Below the pieces are notes generated by a model. That model was not told the origin of the DNA. It did not search any database and worked only from the letters and a program-made list of their open reading frames with translations. From Leucogyrophana mollusca (lineage: Eukaryota; Basidiomycota; Agaricomycetes; Boletales), in contig MU266449.1 of NCBI GenBank assembly GCA_021014945.1, positions 1 to 64,000 of the forward strand: a stretch of 64,000 bases of DNA, given 5' to 3'. Below are positions 46,630 to 58,138 of the stretch, one piece after another (the stretch's first letter is position 1; each line of letters starts with the position of its first letter). Made by a program: the position numbers and the translations under genes.

Positions 46630-47698
46630 TTAAAGCTTTGGCATATCCACACCTGACATACTCTCAACCTCGGTGAAGATGTCAAAGTTCCGAAGCAACT
46701 CTATTTCCGCAAAGACCTGTAGATATCACGTCAATATCGGCCTAGAAACTATGCGAGCAGTTCTACTTACAGTCCCTTGCCTCTTCACCACGGCTCGGTG
46801 TAATCGCCCCGATGGCCCCCCACGGAGCTCGTCCCCCTCGTATACGAATACATCTCTCCCCTCCCCATCCCGTTGCCCCTGAGGGTTGATGACTAGTTGA
46901 CCAAACGCACCCCGAGACAACTGCGCTATTTTATACTGCTGCTCGCGGGTGTTGAGCCCTCCGGTGAGCAACGGCCGCAGTGTCTCGATGATATAATACT
47001 GGGGAGGCATTAATCTGATTTTTCCGGCTTTAAACTCTTGAATGGCGGACACAGGGTCAACGAAACGTGCGGCTATGACTTCTTGCCCCCCGTCCGGAGT
47101 AGGGAGGCGGTCCTCCTTGTCTCCCGACGAGAATCCAGTGGAAGAAGACGCAGGAAGAAATACGACATAGAATTGTGTTCGGAAACGCCTGATCAAGGTC
47201 AATATGCGCGTGTACAAGAAGGGAGTGGTCACCTACCGGGATGATATTGGGGGTGTTATCCAGGTGGTGAACGGGAGCAGCGACCCGGTGTCCGCTTTGA
47301 GACCGTGATTGGAGAGGAATGTCTGAAAGTCCAATTTCTGCTCGTGAATTGCTTTTCGAGCGTCGTCCAAGGTTGAATTGCTTGGGATAGTGCTGGAACC
47401 ATCTGCGGTCGTGATTAATAGGCCAGATTCTTCGAAGGTCTCGCGAAGAGCTGTAATTGCCAAAGAGCTATCTTGTTTCGGATCATAATTTCCCCCTGGA
47501 AATACCTTGCTACTTATCAACTCAAACAGCAAGATGGTAAACAAGGCCGCTTTTACTTACATGTGTTCCACCAAACGATCGGGCTTCCGGGTTGCGCTGG
47601 ACGAGAAGTATTTCATTCCGTTCATTGACGATGATTAGACTCGCTGACGGGCGCGGCTCTGCTGGGGAAGGTTTCGCGGGTCTGGAGGAGGTGGCCAT
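46630..47698 (-). CDS. Nudix hydrolase (NUDT19/CoA-diphosphatase-like)
   Basis: Four exons (47698-47561, 47505-47237, 47188-46771, 46716-46630) give 303 residues in phase. The N-terminal part has ASLIIVNERNEILLVQRNPEARSFGGTHVFPGG. The Nudix box follows with LAITALRETFEESGLL (RExxEExG). Further on are TTWITPP, RRFRTQFYVVFLP, IRLMPPQYYIIETL and a final FAEIELLRNFDIF. The layout, with a long insert before the box and the PPQYY segment, is like NUDT19 and related CoA or acyl-CoA diphosphatases, but the substrate is not proven. Catalytic Glu residues of the box are present. Starting at an upstream in-frame ATG (47893) would add 65 residues; I prefer 47698 because the extra part lacks family features. 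Confidence 0.85.
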
Positions 47699-48142
47699 TC
47701 CGGACTCTGCGCCTCGCTGTGAAGAAGCTGGGTATAATATTGTAAACAACCGGCTCCGGCCCGAAAGAGCACCGCGATGAGAAGAAACCGACGTGTTTGC
47801 TGCTCGATACCCGACCAGGCACAAGTGAGTCCGGGTTCGGGGAAGAGCACCATTCACCTTCAGGAGAGGTGGAAATAACGAAATTGGGGTCATGGAATCA
47901 CCTCAACCCTTCCAACATAAGGGTGAGGTTGGCTTTGGGTTCACTTGGTCACGGTTGAGAATCAAATAGTCCCATGCTATGATCGGGTTTTGGTCTGAGC
48001 TGAGGACCATAATCGCGGAGCTCAACTTTCTGATTATGGGCGCGTCTACGAAACGCGCCAGCAGTTTCAGGGAACACCTTTCGGCCCACCTCCTGGCTTT
48101 CACCACGACCTATCAGCACCTCAAATCAACCATACAACCATA
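47699..48142. promoter_or_regulatory. Divergent promoter region, Nudix gene and UBLCP1
   Basis: 444 bases separate the start codons. No specific element is identified. Open frames here are continuations of the Nudix exon-1 frame. Confidence 0.4.
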
Positions 48143-49878
48143 ATGTCAGATGCAGAACACTCGCCGAAGCGCGTCAAACTGGATCTCGAACCTCTACCAA
48201 GCACCATAGTGGATGTGACTCTTCCGACGGCCGCAGATGTTTCAGCAGTCGAGGTGAGTCTAATTGCGCGTTCGAGGCACACAATTCGTGGTAGAGCTTT
48301 CGTTACTCATGCTGGAATTATCCAGGTACATGAAGATGTGACGATGCCTGAACGATGGATCCATCTCACTTTTACTTGGGCGGGGAAGCACTTCAACCTG
48401 GAACTGGCTGAATCTGACAGGTATTTTACTACAGAACGCGATGTTGGAGGCTATCGACGCGTACTCATCTGATGTCACAGAGTATACGACTTAAAAGCTT
48501 CCTTAATGAGCCTGACAAATGTCCCTCCAGAGAGACAGAAGATTCTTGGGCTAGTAAAAGGAAAGCTTCCTCCAGATCAGGAAAGAATGTCCGTCCGTAT
48601 CACCTCCCGTGTCGTGTATTCGCTCAGCCATGGTGCCTTATAGTGCGGATATCAAACTCGTCGCTGGGAAGAAGTTCACTCTAATCGGTACGCCCGAAGG
48701 CGACGAAATCAAAGACCCCTCACGTATGTCTTCATGTTCGTGCTTTTGTGGCTAGACCCGACCGGGACTCTTGCAGAATTGGAATTTCTTCCTGACGTCG
48801 TCAACGACCTGGACGTTGACTTTACGGAGAACCCGGCAGCGGCCACAGCTTACAAGAACGACCAGCGAAACATCCGAAAGGTCAGGGAAGCGTCGCAGAA
48901 GCTCCAAATCAATATAATACACCCATTGAGAGAAGGGAAGCGCTTGCTCGTTCTTGACATTGACTATAGTGAGTGGGCCACTTATGAGCAGCAGAGGGTC
49001 CAACTTCCCAACTTCATCAGCCATTTTGGATACCAAGCCACTAACCTCGGGCTCACTGCCACCTGCTGAATGTGCCAGACCTGGTTTACACGAGTTCTTA
49101 GAAGCCATATACCCCTACTATGACATCTGCATCTGGTAAGACATTCCGGCTCCATCTTCTCTGCCCTGAGTGACGTTCCTGCCAGGTCACAGACTAGTTG
49201 GATTTGGCTAGAGACCAAGCTGGTAGAATTGGGGATGATTGGCTCGAGCCGTAACTATCATGTACATGCCTAGCTTGCTATCTTGTGTCAGCCACGTCTC
49301 ACTATGTTCACAGATTTCTTTTGGTGATATCACCTGCCCTTGACAAGTGCGTGAACGTGACCACTGACTCCTCCCCCCTCTACTTAGTCCTTGACAAGAC
49401 CTGCATGTTCACCGTGTTCTCGGAGCGCAATGGACAGCCATATTCACATTCAGTCAAGGCACTGCAGATCATATGGAACCACTTCCCTCAATTGTGAGTT
49501 CAGCACGCCGTCATTGGTTTTTCATTCCTCATTCATTCTACAGTAACGCAAAGAACACGATACACGTGGATGATCTAGTGAGTCCACACCTTACCGCTAC
49601 ATTTCATCACTCTATCTTCTCCCAGAGCCGAAACTTTGCCCTCAATCCCAATGAAGGGCTCAAGATCCACGCGTTCAAAAACGCCCATACCACCCAAGCG
49701 CTTGCGGACCGGGAACTGGCGAAAGTCGCACGATATCTGGTCCACATCGCTAGCGTAGCTGATTTCCAAACGCTCAAGCATCGAGTATGTCCTTTCTCCC
49801 CTCTGTGCATCATGCCTGCCTCATGAAAGTCGACAGGATTGGAAGGTTGTTCTAAAGAGTCTTTCCCCTCCATCATGA
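48143..49878 (+). CDS. UBLCP1: Ubiquitin-like domain CTD phosphatase 1 (UBLCP1)
   Basis: The protein is spread over about nine exons from ATG 48143. After a short basic N-terminus (PKRVKLDLEP, possible nuclear signal) the ubiquitin-like domain reads FTWAGKHFNLELAESDRVYDLKASLMSLTNVPPERQKILGLVKGKLP. The HAD phosphatase part has NIIHPLREGKRLLVLDIDYT, the DxDxT motif being completed across an intron (DIDYTILD). Further family motifs are RPGLHEFLEAIYPYYDICIWSQTSW, LDKTCMFTVF, KNTIHVDDLSRNFALNP and DRELAKVARYLVHIA. The end is KVVLKSLSPPS at 49878. In animals UBLCP1 dephosphorylates the nuclear proteasome and thereby lowers its activity. All catalytic Asp residues I can identify are present, so it should be active. 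Confidence 0.93.
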
Positions 49879-50810
49879 CAAATAAGATGAGCAACCCTTT
49901 TGGTGCAATTATCTACCTCTATGGGAATTTGGTAATCCTTGGGTTTTGCATATCTGCTATCTCTGCTGTGCATGTGGACTTTGTAGCTTTTAATGAGATG
50001 TCGACCGTCGGAGGCAAACTGACTGTGGCCGGCATCGAAAAGGGGCTTTATTACGCGCCGTAAAGCTCAGACGTCCACTCACCGGAAAGGTATGGCCAGA
50101 TATCGACCACACCACCAAAGCCAGGGGCGGCCAGTCCCCAACGAGGTACATCAACGGGACAGCATATAGCGATGATAAAGGTGATAGGCAGACAGTTCAC
50201 GACAAACATAACGACAACGGGAGCAAAGGAGACGAACGACATATTGGACGGAGTGTGGCGGACGCGGGAGATGTGGTGACCTCCAAACTACGTGATGTCC
50301 CTACGTCCGCGGTTGGCATTGTCTGGTGTCTGATAACGACCCATCAGCCTTACCGAACAGAGGTTTGTCTTCGCCCTCTTCTATCCTTGCACTCCCGTGC
50401 ATTGGGAATACCTTCAGCTTTCCTCTTCAGCTTACCTCTTTGAACCACCTCTGAAAGCGGTGGTAGGCAATGTGTGCGACAGTGTTGTTGAGGACACGGT
50501 TGAACCTGTACCGGTCGAAGGTCCATGTTCGTTAGTCTAGGCTGTAACGACAAGCTTACCCTTAGTCTTCATGGGGAAGTGCCATTATAGGTTCGTGCAC
50601 GTAGAAGTCATGTTCGACATGGAAGTCAATGTCCTGAAGGAACAGAGCTCCAAGTCAACCGCAGCTCAAACTAGGATTGAGATCTTGAGGCCTTGTAGCC
50701 CCTGAGACTTTAACGAGCAAAAAGTGAGCGAGATGGAATAACGTTATTACGAATTGTGTACACTGCGAATTTACCCCTGCCCGATCATCTCGAATGTCCC
50801 TCTTAGCGTA
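49879..50810. other. Intergenic, no firmly supported gene
   Basis: A hydrophobic 63-codon frame on the minus strand (50242-50051, MSFVSFAPVVVMFVVN...) is noted but lacks a recognised family. The rest is featureless. Confidence 0.4.
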
Positions 50811-52602
50811 CTATAATGCCGGGTTGGCGTAATTGACGAGATCCTCAAAGTAGGCTTGGAACCAGGTACCCGCTTCTGGTGCAGGCGTCAAAGCATCAGA
50901 CTAAGGAGAAAAGCTTTGTGAGAGTGGTCGGCGAAGATGCGGGAGCAACATACCAACGAGCAGGTGGAATCGTAGCGGGGCGATGAACTGTTGCTGGTGC
51001 CATCACATTCTCCTCCGGGCTTGATCCAGGCAATCGCATCAATGAGCGTGGAGCCCGTATTGGTCGTGGGTTGTATACCAAATCCCGCGCCCTTAATATT
51101 ACACCAGTCGCCCCAAGCTTGGCGGAGGTTCTGCTGTCCCGAGCGACCTTGGTCGACGATGAACTGCGCGGGGAATCCTTGCTGAGTTAGGAGGGGAGAG
51201 AGCGCCTGTAAAGGGTATCAGCAGGAACACCCAGATGGGAGCGTGCAGTGCCCGCTGACCTGGATGTACAAGAGCTCATCGTAGTTAGGGTCACCTGACG
51301 TGATAGGGTCGGGGCTGGTGGTGGTCAATGCGTTATAGTTGGCGACGTCTGCCTTGTATTATGAGATCACGTTCCAAGTCACAGGCATATCACTTACTGG
51401 TAGCAAGACCGCGGAAGAAGGGCGACTTTCCGGTAGCAGTGTACATTTGTCCAAAGAGTTGAGCAGCGGGGCTAAGGTTCGCAGGCCAGCCAAGCCATCC
51501 CGCATGCCCAGCATCAAGGTACATATAGACACCAACAGTTGCCAATTGTTCTATTGCATAAGTGATGCAAGCCTAACCCAACGTTAAAATGAGCAGCCCG
51601 GAGCAAGCATGAGTTTTACCTTGTACGTCGTGGCGGCATTGGCGCACTTCTCAACGCTCATGTTTGTGACAAGGTTGCCCATCGAGTCGGGCTCAATTAC
51701 CGCAACGACACGGACGTTAGGGTATGCTGACGCACAGCCGACAGTATTAGCGCACTCCTGTGATACAAAAATACCTATGTAGGTCGCACCTTTGATCTGT
51801 GCAACAATTTGGTCGATATAGTTGAAATACTTGGTCTGTCCATCGTCGGCAATGGTGAATTCGCCATTAGAAGCCTTAGCAGCGCAATCACGATCGGGTA
51901 AGTCGTAGATGACGATTTGAAGGAGCTGCTTGTTCCCGGAGCTCGTAGCAAGGGCATCGGCGGATGCAAGATATGTGCCGAGAGTGGGAACTTTGGCGAC
52001 TTCGTCTAGCCAAGTGAAGTTCGGGATATTAGCAACCTTGGCAGCCTTGGTGGCGAGGGTAGGGTCAGTAATGTTCTGGACTGCTGCGTTGACCTCGGCA
52101 ACATAGTATGGGCTCAAGAAGGTCTGACGGTACGCAGTGTGAGCATATCAACAATGACTGGTGGTGCATGCACGAACCTGGTAGCCAGTCCAAGGGTTAC
52201 CCGCAGCGGCTGTGGCTGTCGAACTGGGAGCTGAGGATGTCCCGGTCGACGTTTTGGAAGCAGAAGTCGATGACGTTGGCACAGTGGAACTGGTCGTGGA
52301 AGCTGACGTTGATGCTGTTGGCCTACAGGAAAGATCCGTGAGCCTTCCTGGAGGACAGGACCCCTACGTCTGGCCTACAAGCATTGGTAGTAGTAGCTGT
52401 TTAGCTCTGTACACGTTGCCCCTGAAACGCAAGTGGTACCACCGGCTGATACAAATATGATGAGTTACAACGCATAGAGCCACCGCAAGAAAGGAAGCTT
52501 ACTCCAGTTTACGCCTCCGCATTGCCCGTAGAGCTGCACCTGCGCGCTGGCGAAGGACGGGACGAGAGCAACAAGAGCCAGAAGAGCGGCGAACTTGAAC
52601 AT
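50811..52602 (-). CDS. Secreted cellobiohydrolase II, glycoside hydrolase family 6 with N-terminal CBM1
   Basis: The start at 52602 gives a signal peptide (MFKFAALLALVALVPSFASA) followed by a CBM1 cellulose-binding module split by introns (QLYGQCGGVNW, GGTTCVSGATCTELNSYYYQCL). A Ser/Thr-rich linker leads to the GH6 domain: NPWTGYQ, VIYDLPDRDCAAKASNGEF (catalytic acid region), VVAVIEPDSMGNLVTN, MYLDAGHAGWLGWPANLSP, IVDQGRSGQQNLRQAWGDWCN, WIKPGGECDGTS, and the typical ending WFQAYFEDLVNYANPAL at 50811. It should cut cellobiose from the non-reducing ends of cellulose outside the cell. One intron (51727-51789) is 63 bases long, a multiple of three, with no stop. The enzyme points to plant-cell-wall decay as a lifestyle. 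Confidence 0.95.
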
Positions 52603-53824
52603 CTTGTAGAGAGTGGGGTGTACAAAGATTCCTGGCGAGCTCCTGTCTAACGAGTCGTTTTATATCTCCAGGGTACATAACAAGGGATGCGGGGTAAATA
52701 TCCACCGGCAATAAACCGACAAGGGTGGAACGGAAGCACGTCGGTAGATATTTTGATATTGTAGGTGGAAGTAATCATGGGACCTGTGCATTCATCCGAA
52801 GCAACTGTCATGTCGCGTTCGGTATATTTTGTCGAAAGCTGGAGCTGATGACCCTTCTTCGCCTATGCAGCAGCACGGTAAAAAGTCGGGTTTACATACC
52901 CGACAAGCCCTGCCGCGCAGACTACATAAGTAGGCAGAATTGGCGCGCATATGCCAGGTCATCAGAGCGTTTACCTGCATTGTCACAATGTTCCCTCCTG
53001 GTGCGCATGATACACCATAAGCAATGCGTAGGCGGCCTAAAATGTATGTCGTATGCCGCGGTCAACAGACGTCAGCCCTGGATCGGATTTATGGGTGAGA
53101 CAAAAGTCACGAACGACCATCCAAAGGGTCGGTACCTTTCATGACTTTTAACGACCCCCAACTCGATTTGGAACAGGACTGAGCATCAGAACGCAAGGGA
53201 GCGTGGTCATTCTGGAACGCACAACATAGATTCGCACCAGGCTCGTTGAATGATGAACGAAAGTGAACGTAAGGGATAGCTGGCCGCGAGAGCTACTAAC
53301 ACCGTTAGCGGATACAGACGGGGGTAACCCAACATGCTCACTCAAAGACACACTCGGGACGATGTCGGGGTCAACAAGGTCAGAGTCACGGCACAGGGCT
53401 TTCTGGCACCAAGGCACAATATGTGACCCAAATAGAATAAGTGTCGTTGATAAAAACTCGAAGGATTTGCATCCGTCTGGTCAGCACTTCCTCAGAGCGA
53501 CCACTTGAACCGAAAATGAGGCAAGATGAGGATCAAACTAGTTTCCCACGAATAACGTCCTGAAGCCAACTTATAAGAGGCACTGTAAGTGATGCTTCGG
53601 ACTAATAGCTGAAGTAAGCACAACGAAGTCCTGTCTGCAGCGATTTCAATAAACGTCACCGGTAATCCCCATTGTCAAGTATCCACCATTACACGTCGAT
53701 CACTGAACCACATCACACAGTGGACACCAGTCGGATCCGGGGATGGTTGCATTGAAAAATCGATGGGAATGAATATAACATGGAAACGGGAAGAAAAGCA
53801 TGCACGGTTTTACTTGTGTCATCG
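52603..53824. other. Intergenic, 1.2 kb, upstream of the GH6 gene
   Basis: A TATATC string near 52660 lies about 60 bases upstream of the GH6 start and could be its TATA element (minus strand reads GATATA). I see no gene. Open frames here lack motifs. Confidence 0.45.
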
Positions 53825-54733
53825 TCACCGCTTCCTTCCGCCACCCGGCGGGGGAGGCAGCAATGGTATACCACCGCCACTCGCACCCCCGCCAGAATTC
53901 TCGGAACCAAGCAAGGATGCCGATGCTTGCTTGGAGGCTCTTCCTGGAATAGATATGGAGAACGTCTGTCCCTCTTTGAGCGAGTAGTCCTTCTTTGGAC
54001 CAGCGGGAATGTGAGGAGAAGGGGACGTCTCCGTAGTGGGGGTCGGAGGATTAAGAGCAGCTTTAGCACGCCTGCTCGGAGAATCAATACACCGGACCAG
54101 AGAAACCAATAAAGCGGGTGCCGAGGACGCTTACTTTGTGTAGTCCTGGAGAGCAACATCTGCACAGTATTCAGGTTACTGCTGTATCCTTGATGCACGA
54201 TTGATCCCGCTCACTGAAATCAAAGCTATCGGTGCGCTCCTGGAAACCCATGCCGATGTAGGCTTTCTTGCCGGCATCCTCCACCCTGATGACGAAGTAG
54301 CGCGAGGAATCGAGCACGGCTTCCACACATGGTTTCAACGGATTATAGTCCGCTTTGGCAAATACTGAAAAGAATAGAGGTGACGCGCAAGATCCAGCGA
54401 GTACAATGCTACATACGTTCACCTGCCCCACGGCAAAGTTCAGATTATGATACTGAACGTTCAGTTGTCTAATGCTGCTCACCACTCGAACCATCCTCGA
54501 AGAGCAAGGCAGCTGTATTAGACTTCTCGATGAACCTCAGTCTCCCCTTCCACAGCGGTTGAGCGAGATCTCCCCAGTCATTCGCACGGTGTCCCTCATT
54601 AGCCTTCAAGGGCGGGATCTTGTAGACTGAGGGAACTGAATGAGTGACGCCCGGTGCTTTAGAGACACAAATGACCTGATATTTCCCTTCCGATGTAGAG
54701 GATAGACTCGATTTCGTCGTCAAATCCTTCCAT
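53825..54733 (-). CDS. NECAP-like adaptin-ear-binding coat-associated protein (DUF1681)
   Basis: Six exons (54733-54676, 54626-54483, 54422-54417, 54364-54215, 54159-54135, 54071-53825) join in phase to 209 residues. The NECAP/DUF1681 domain reads [94 protein letters not shown]. The C-terminal tail is Pro/Gly-rich and ends with [15 protein letters not shown] proteins bind AP-2 and the clathrin coat during endocytosis. The third exon is only 6 nt (GTGAAC); without it the conserved SGELFA sequence cannot be made. The gene is divergent from CSN8 with 121 bases between starts. Confidence 0.9.
54417..54422 (-). other. 6-nt microexon in the NECAP-like gene
   Basis: On the minus strand GTGAAC lies between acceptor GGGGCAG and donor GTATGT. 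Flanking introns are 60 (54423-54482) and 52 (54365-54416) bases. Joined phases are 1 and 1, giving SSGELFAK. Skipping it, or reading through, introduces a stop or loses the conserved residues. Confidence 0.8.
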
Positions 54734-54854
54734 GCCCACACCGAGGTCAGAATGAAGGTGTAAGTGGCTTAGTCAGCGCCACTATTGCTCTGTGACAGTG
54801 TCTGTGCTTCCGCCTTCAGATTCAAGCCTGAAGTGCGATTGTCACGCAGAAATA
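54734..54854. promoter_or_regulatory. Shared divergent promoter of NECAP-like gene and CSN8
   Basis: Only 121 bases lie between the two start codons, so both transcripts must begin within or very near this segment. No TATA box is obvious. Confidence 0.5.
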
Positions 54855-55968
54855 ATGGCTCAAGGTCCTCCCACCCCACCGCCAATGAGCGCGACGGAAT
54901 TACAGGACGAGGCTCGAGATTCTATACTGAATGCTGGAGAATCAAGTGCAAGGACCGCTCCTGGTTCTTCCAGTGCGCCAACCAGTGTCACTGCAAACGC
55001 CCCTGCCCAGACAAGCGCTGTGCAAGACATCTACCAACAGCTTTTCCCTCGAATAGTTGACCTTGTCTCACGAGGAGAATTTGTCGAGATCACCCGTTTG
55101 GCAGAGGGCTACGACCTGAATGTTCGTCTCGACTCACTGGTTCTGATCGTGCCTTCTAATTGCCTAGCACTGCACAGAGCGAAGGTGACAGAAGCTATTC
55201 CAGATTGCTTTTGATTGCTCCTTTGGTCCTGTCTTACCTTGTACTGGACGATCTGTGAGGACGGATCCTGCACTGCTCTTATCATACTCTCTGATGGGCT
55301 TGTGGCAGAGCCCCTGCTCAGTTTGCGCTGACACGACTGCCAGACAACCTCGCGTCGCACCCTCTCTCACGAATACTAACCCGTCTCCTGGCGTCCACTT
55401 GCGATCGTAAATACGAAAACATATATGCACGGGCACAAGACCTGTTTAGCATCTCTCAACAGCCAGATTTCCCTGATTCGGATCTGGCCAAGGTCGTGGC
55501 GTCAATGATCACAACTTTCGTTGGTGCGGCACTATCGCGCCCTGCTGTTTACCGTTGCTGATAACGCGTATTCCATATTTTAGATACTTTTCGTCACCGC
55601 ACCTTTGCCCTGCTCTCTCGAGCCTATGCGTCGCTCCCCATCTCGGCGGCCCAGATTTATCTTGGGCTGGGGAGCGAAGAAATTATTTCCAGTTAGTACC
55701 CGCTGGATAGCATGTTTGACTTGGGTTCTGAAAGGCAGGAGTGTTGACAGTTGCGACTAACACCAACTGGCAGTACGACGCCCCCTCTCAAACCCTCCAT
55801 TCCATTTCCAGCACCCAAGTACAAAATATCGCAACGGTGGCAACCTCGGGTATGTTTTCACAAAACATCTCAAGATGACGCGTTGTAAGATAACCACATA
55901 TCATAGCACCTTCGGGCTTGAGTACTTTTCATCTTGTGGCCACTGGTTTGACTAGATTGGAATTTTGA
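54855..55968 (+). CDS. COP9 signalosome subunit 8-like protein (CSN8/PSMD8/EIF3K domain)
   Basis: Six exons (54855-55125, 55185-55254, 55309-55523, 55584-55691, 55751-55849, 55907-55968) give 274 residues. After a Pro/Ser/Thr-rich N-terminus the protein reads IYQQLFPRIVDLVSRGEFVEITRLAEGYDLN, SRLLLIAPLVLSYLVLDDLAPAQFALTRLPDNL, YENIYARAQDLF, FALLSRAYASLPISAAQIYLGL and WQYDAPSQTL. This alternation of helices and the short winged-helix end fit the CSN8/PSMD8/EIF3K family; the short size fits CSN8 best. CSN8 is a small helper subunit of the COP9 signalosome, which removes NEDD8 from cullins and so links to SCF ligases such as the F-box protein in this window. PSMD8/Rpn12 remains a less likely alternative. 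Confidence 0.8.
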
Positions 55969-55987
55969 GGCGTGTCCGGGTCGTCCC

Positions 55988-57263
55988 TTATTCCCACTGT
56001 ACCTCTACCAGCTGTATTTGCGTGGCATATCCCTCATATTGCATTGTGTCCCGCGGCTGGACATCTAATTGCTTTCTCTCTTGACAACTGGGCATAGCGG
56101 GAGCCGTCTGTCCAATACACGTGGACGAAAGACTGTTAAGCGTCAGCGGGGTAACTTTTTGAATGGGAGGGGTATACGCCGTAAAATAGTTTGACTTGGC
56201 CGGCCGCTTGTGCGGGGACGGTTGAGGTATGAAGACGAATGCATGATATCTTGGCGCAGATGAGAGAGTATCCATCGTACGTTGTTATGACTCTTCGGGA
56301 CTTCAAGGAGGCGTATGGGTGGAAGACGCCAAGTCGGGCCTTGGGGAAGACCTGTGAGACGGGCGGGTGCGTCTGTATCATAGTATGACGTACCCGTGTT
56401 CTTGCTTTGCTCTATCTCCTTTCTTGTTTCCAGCTCATCCCCTGCCATCTCGCTTGCTGGCGCTGGCAAGTAGCTTCCCTGGACTACCGCCTCCCGGCCG
56501 ACCATCTGAGTAACAGGCGTAGTGATTTCAGCGCTGGTGATGCCGAGCTTTTCTGATCCTCGAACCGCTCTAAGCCACGCAAACTCGTCAGCGAGTAAGC
56601 GACTGCGCTCTTCTCTGAACCGCTGTAGACAAACGCGTCAGGCACCCGAAGACTACTGTGGCATTGTGATCAGTTTACCATCATATTATTTTCAATAATA
56701 GATTTCATTCTATCCAGTTCCCCAAACCCAGCAGTGTGCCGCCCATGCCACGTCTTTGCTAAGTTTGTTCGAATGACAGGAACCCCGAAAAGAAAGCCGT
56801 AGCCTGTCCAGCGCGGGATCATGTGTAGGGGTCTGACACCAGGCGGCCATTCCGATGAGTCCCCCATAGCAATACTGAAGAATCTCGCAACAGGTGAAAG
56901 GTTGCTCGAGTGAACCGCGCCGCCGAATGACGCGAGATAGCACACGACGTAGTGCGTAGCGCTGAGGCGTTCGAGTACGAGACAGTATTTGCTGACATGG
57001 CGTCTATCAATGTCAAGGCTGAATTTCATTTTGCGTTCCCGAGGCGTTAGCTTGAATCCATGGTTGGTCATGAACTCGAAAAGTGCAGCATTGATTCCAC
57101 CACGGCCATCGACGTGAGCAATTTCGCCTGGCACGAATTCGCGGTTGGCTCGCTGCCGCTCTTCATAAGAGAGACCGAGGCGTTTAGCAGCCCTTGTGCG
57201 TTTGTGATCTTCGAAGCCATATGCTAGATGGAGCCGAAGCCAACAGTGATCCACACCTAGCAT
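55988..57263 (-). CDS. Hypothetical protein, unknown family, incomplete exon model
   Basis: A frame from about 57263 (MLGVDHCWLRLHLAYGFEDHKRTRAAKRLGL) stays open for nearly 200 codons to about 56670, with FVPGEIAHVDGRGGINAALFEFM, RRHVSKYCLVLERL and PRWTGYGFLFGVPVIRTN. A second open piece lies at 56505-56143 and a third at 56275-55988 ends with a natural-looking stop. Intron signals between them exist, but I could not settle one clean path. No domain is recognised. The long open frame and its composition suggest a real gene; the 3' part is less sure. Confidence 0.4.
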
Positions 57264-58138
57264 GTACACGAGCCCCCACAGAGTGAGAAATTAAGGCTCG
57301 CACGCGTTGGCGATTAAGTTGTGCGGCTGACTAATGCGAGTTGTTCTTGAGGGTAATAAATGGGCGGCATTGGCCGTTTAAGATCGACGTCTTACCTGTA
57401 AGTATTGTCGCATCCATGATTGGACGTCAACGCGCCATTGCTCCGCCGAGAGGTATTTCCTCGTTATACCCAGGACTTGTCTCCTCTGCTCCCGTTGTTG
57501 TCCTGCTTATCGTCTGCCGCCGCCACCTTTATCATCACGATACAGAGTCTCGCTGTGTACCTTGTATACATCTGAACCATCTATGTACTGACGTTACTGA
57601 AAAGATACAGCGCTGATCGCCACCTGATCATTCCAAAATTCTTCCACCAACACTTCTCGTGCTTATCTCCATCTCCGAGTCAGTGGCGCCAAAAACCCGG
57701 GGCAAGTCACAGTACTGGGGCCGATCGTAGTCTGAGCTCCGTCCGCCGATTATTGGGTGTTATTTGTCAAAGCCATTTTGTCTGCTCGCAGGGGCGACCC
57801 GTCCGAATTCAGCGAGCTAGTACTTGGCGTTGGCTGCAGTGAGCCTTGACTTCCAGTCTCGCGACTATGAACGGACCAAAATTTTCGGTCGGTGGTCAAA
57901 TTGAAGGTATCAGGTGCGATAATAATACTAAGGCAGTTGCGCTGACTGTTTTCTGGAAAGCATTGAATTTCATATGCTGTCCATTTCTGCGCAAAACCCT
58001 CGATCGTTGCATGCCACATCGAACAACTCCGCCAGTGTGCCCCTATGGCCCTTTATCACGAATATATAAGCCGCCTCATTTGATCCATTCATTCACGAAC
58101 GTCGACTCAGCCCGGTCTACTTATGTGTTCCTTCCAGG
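57264..58138. other. Intergenic, no supported gene
   Basis: Between the unknown gene and the DUF6534 gene. Short open frames without motifs. A TATATAAG string near 58061 lies about 75 bases upstream of the DUF6534 start and may be its TATA box. Confidence 0.5.

Noticed and set aside
50051..50242. Hydrophobic 63-codon minus-strand frame
   Set aside because: It looks like a membrane peptide, but there is no family match I recall and no supporting promoter or neighbour exon.
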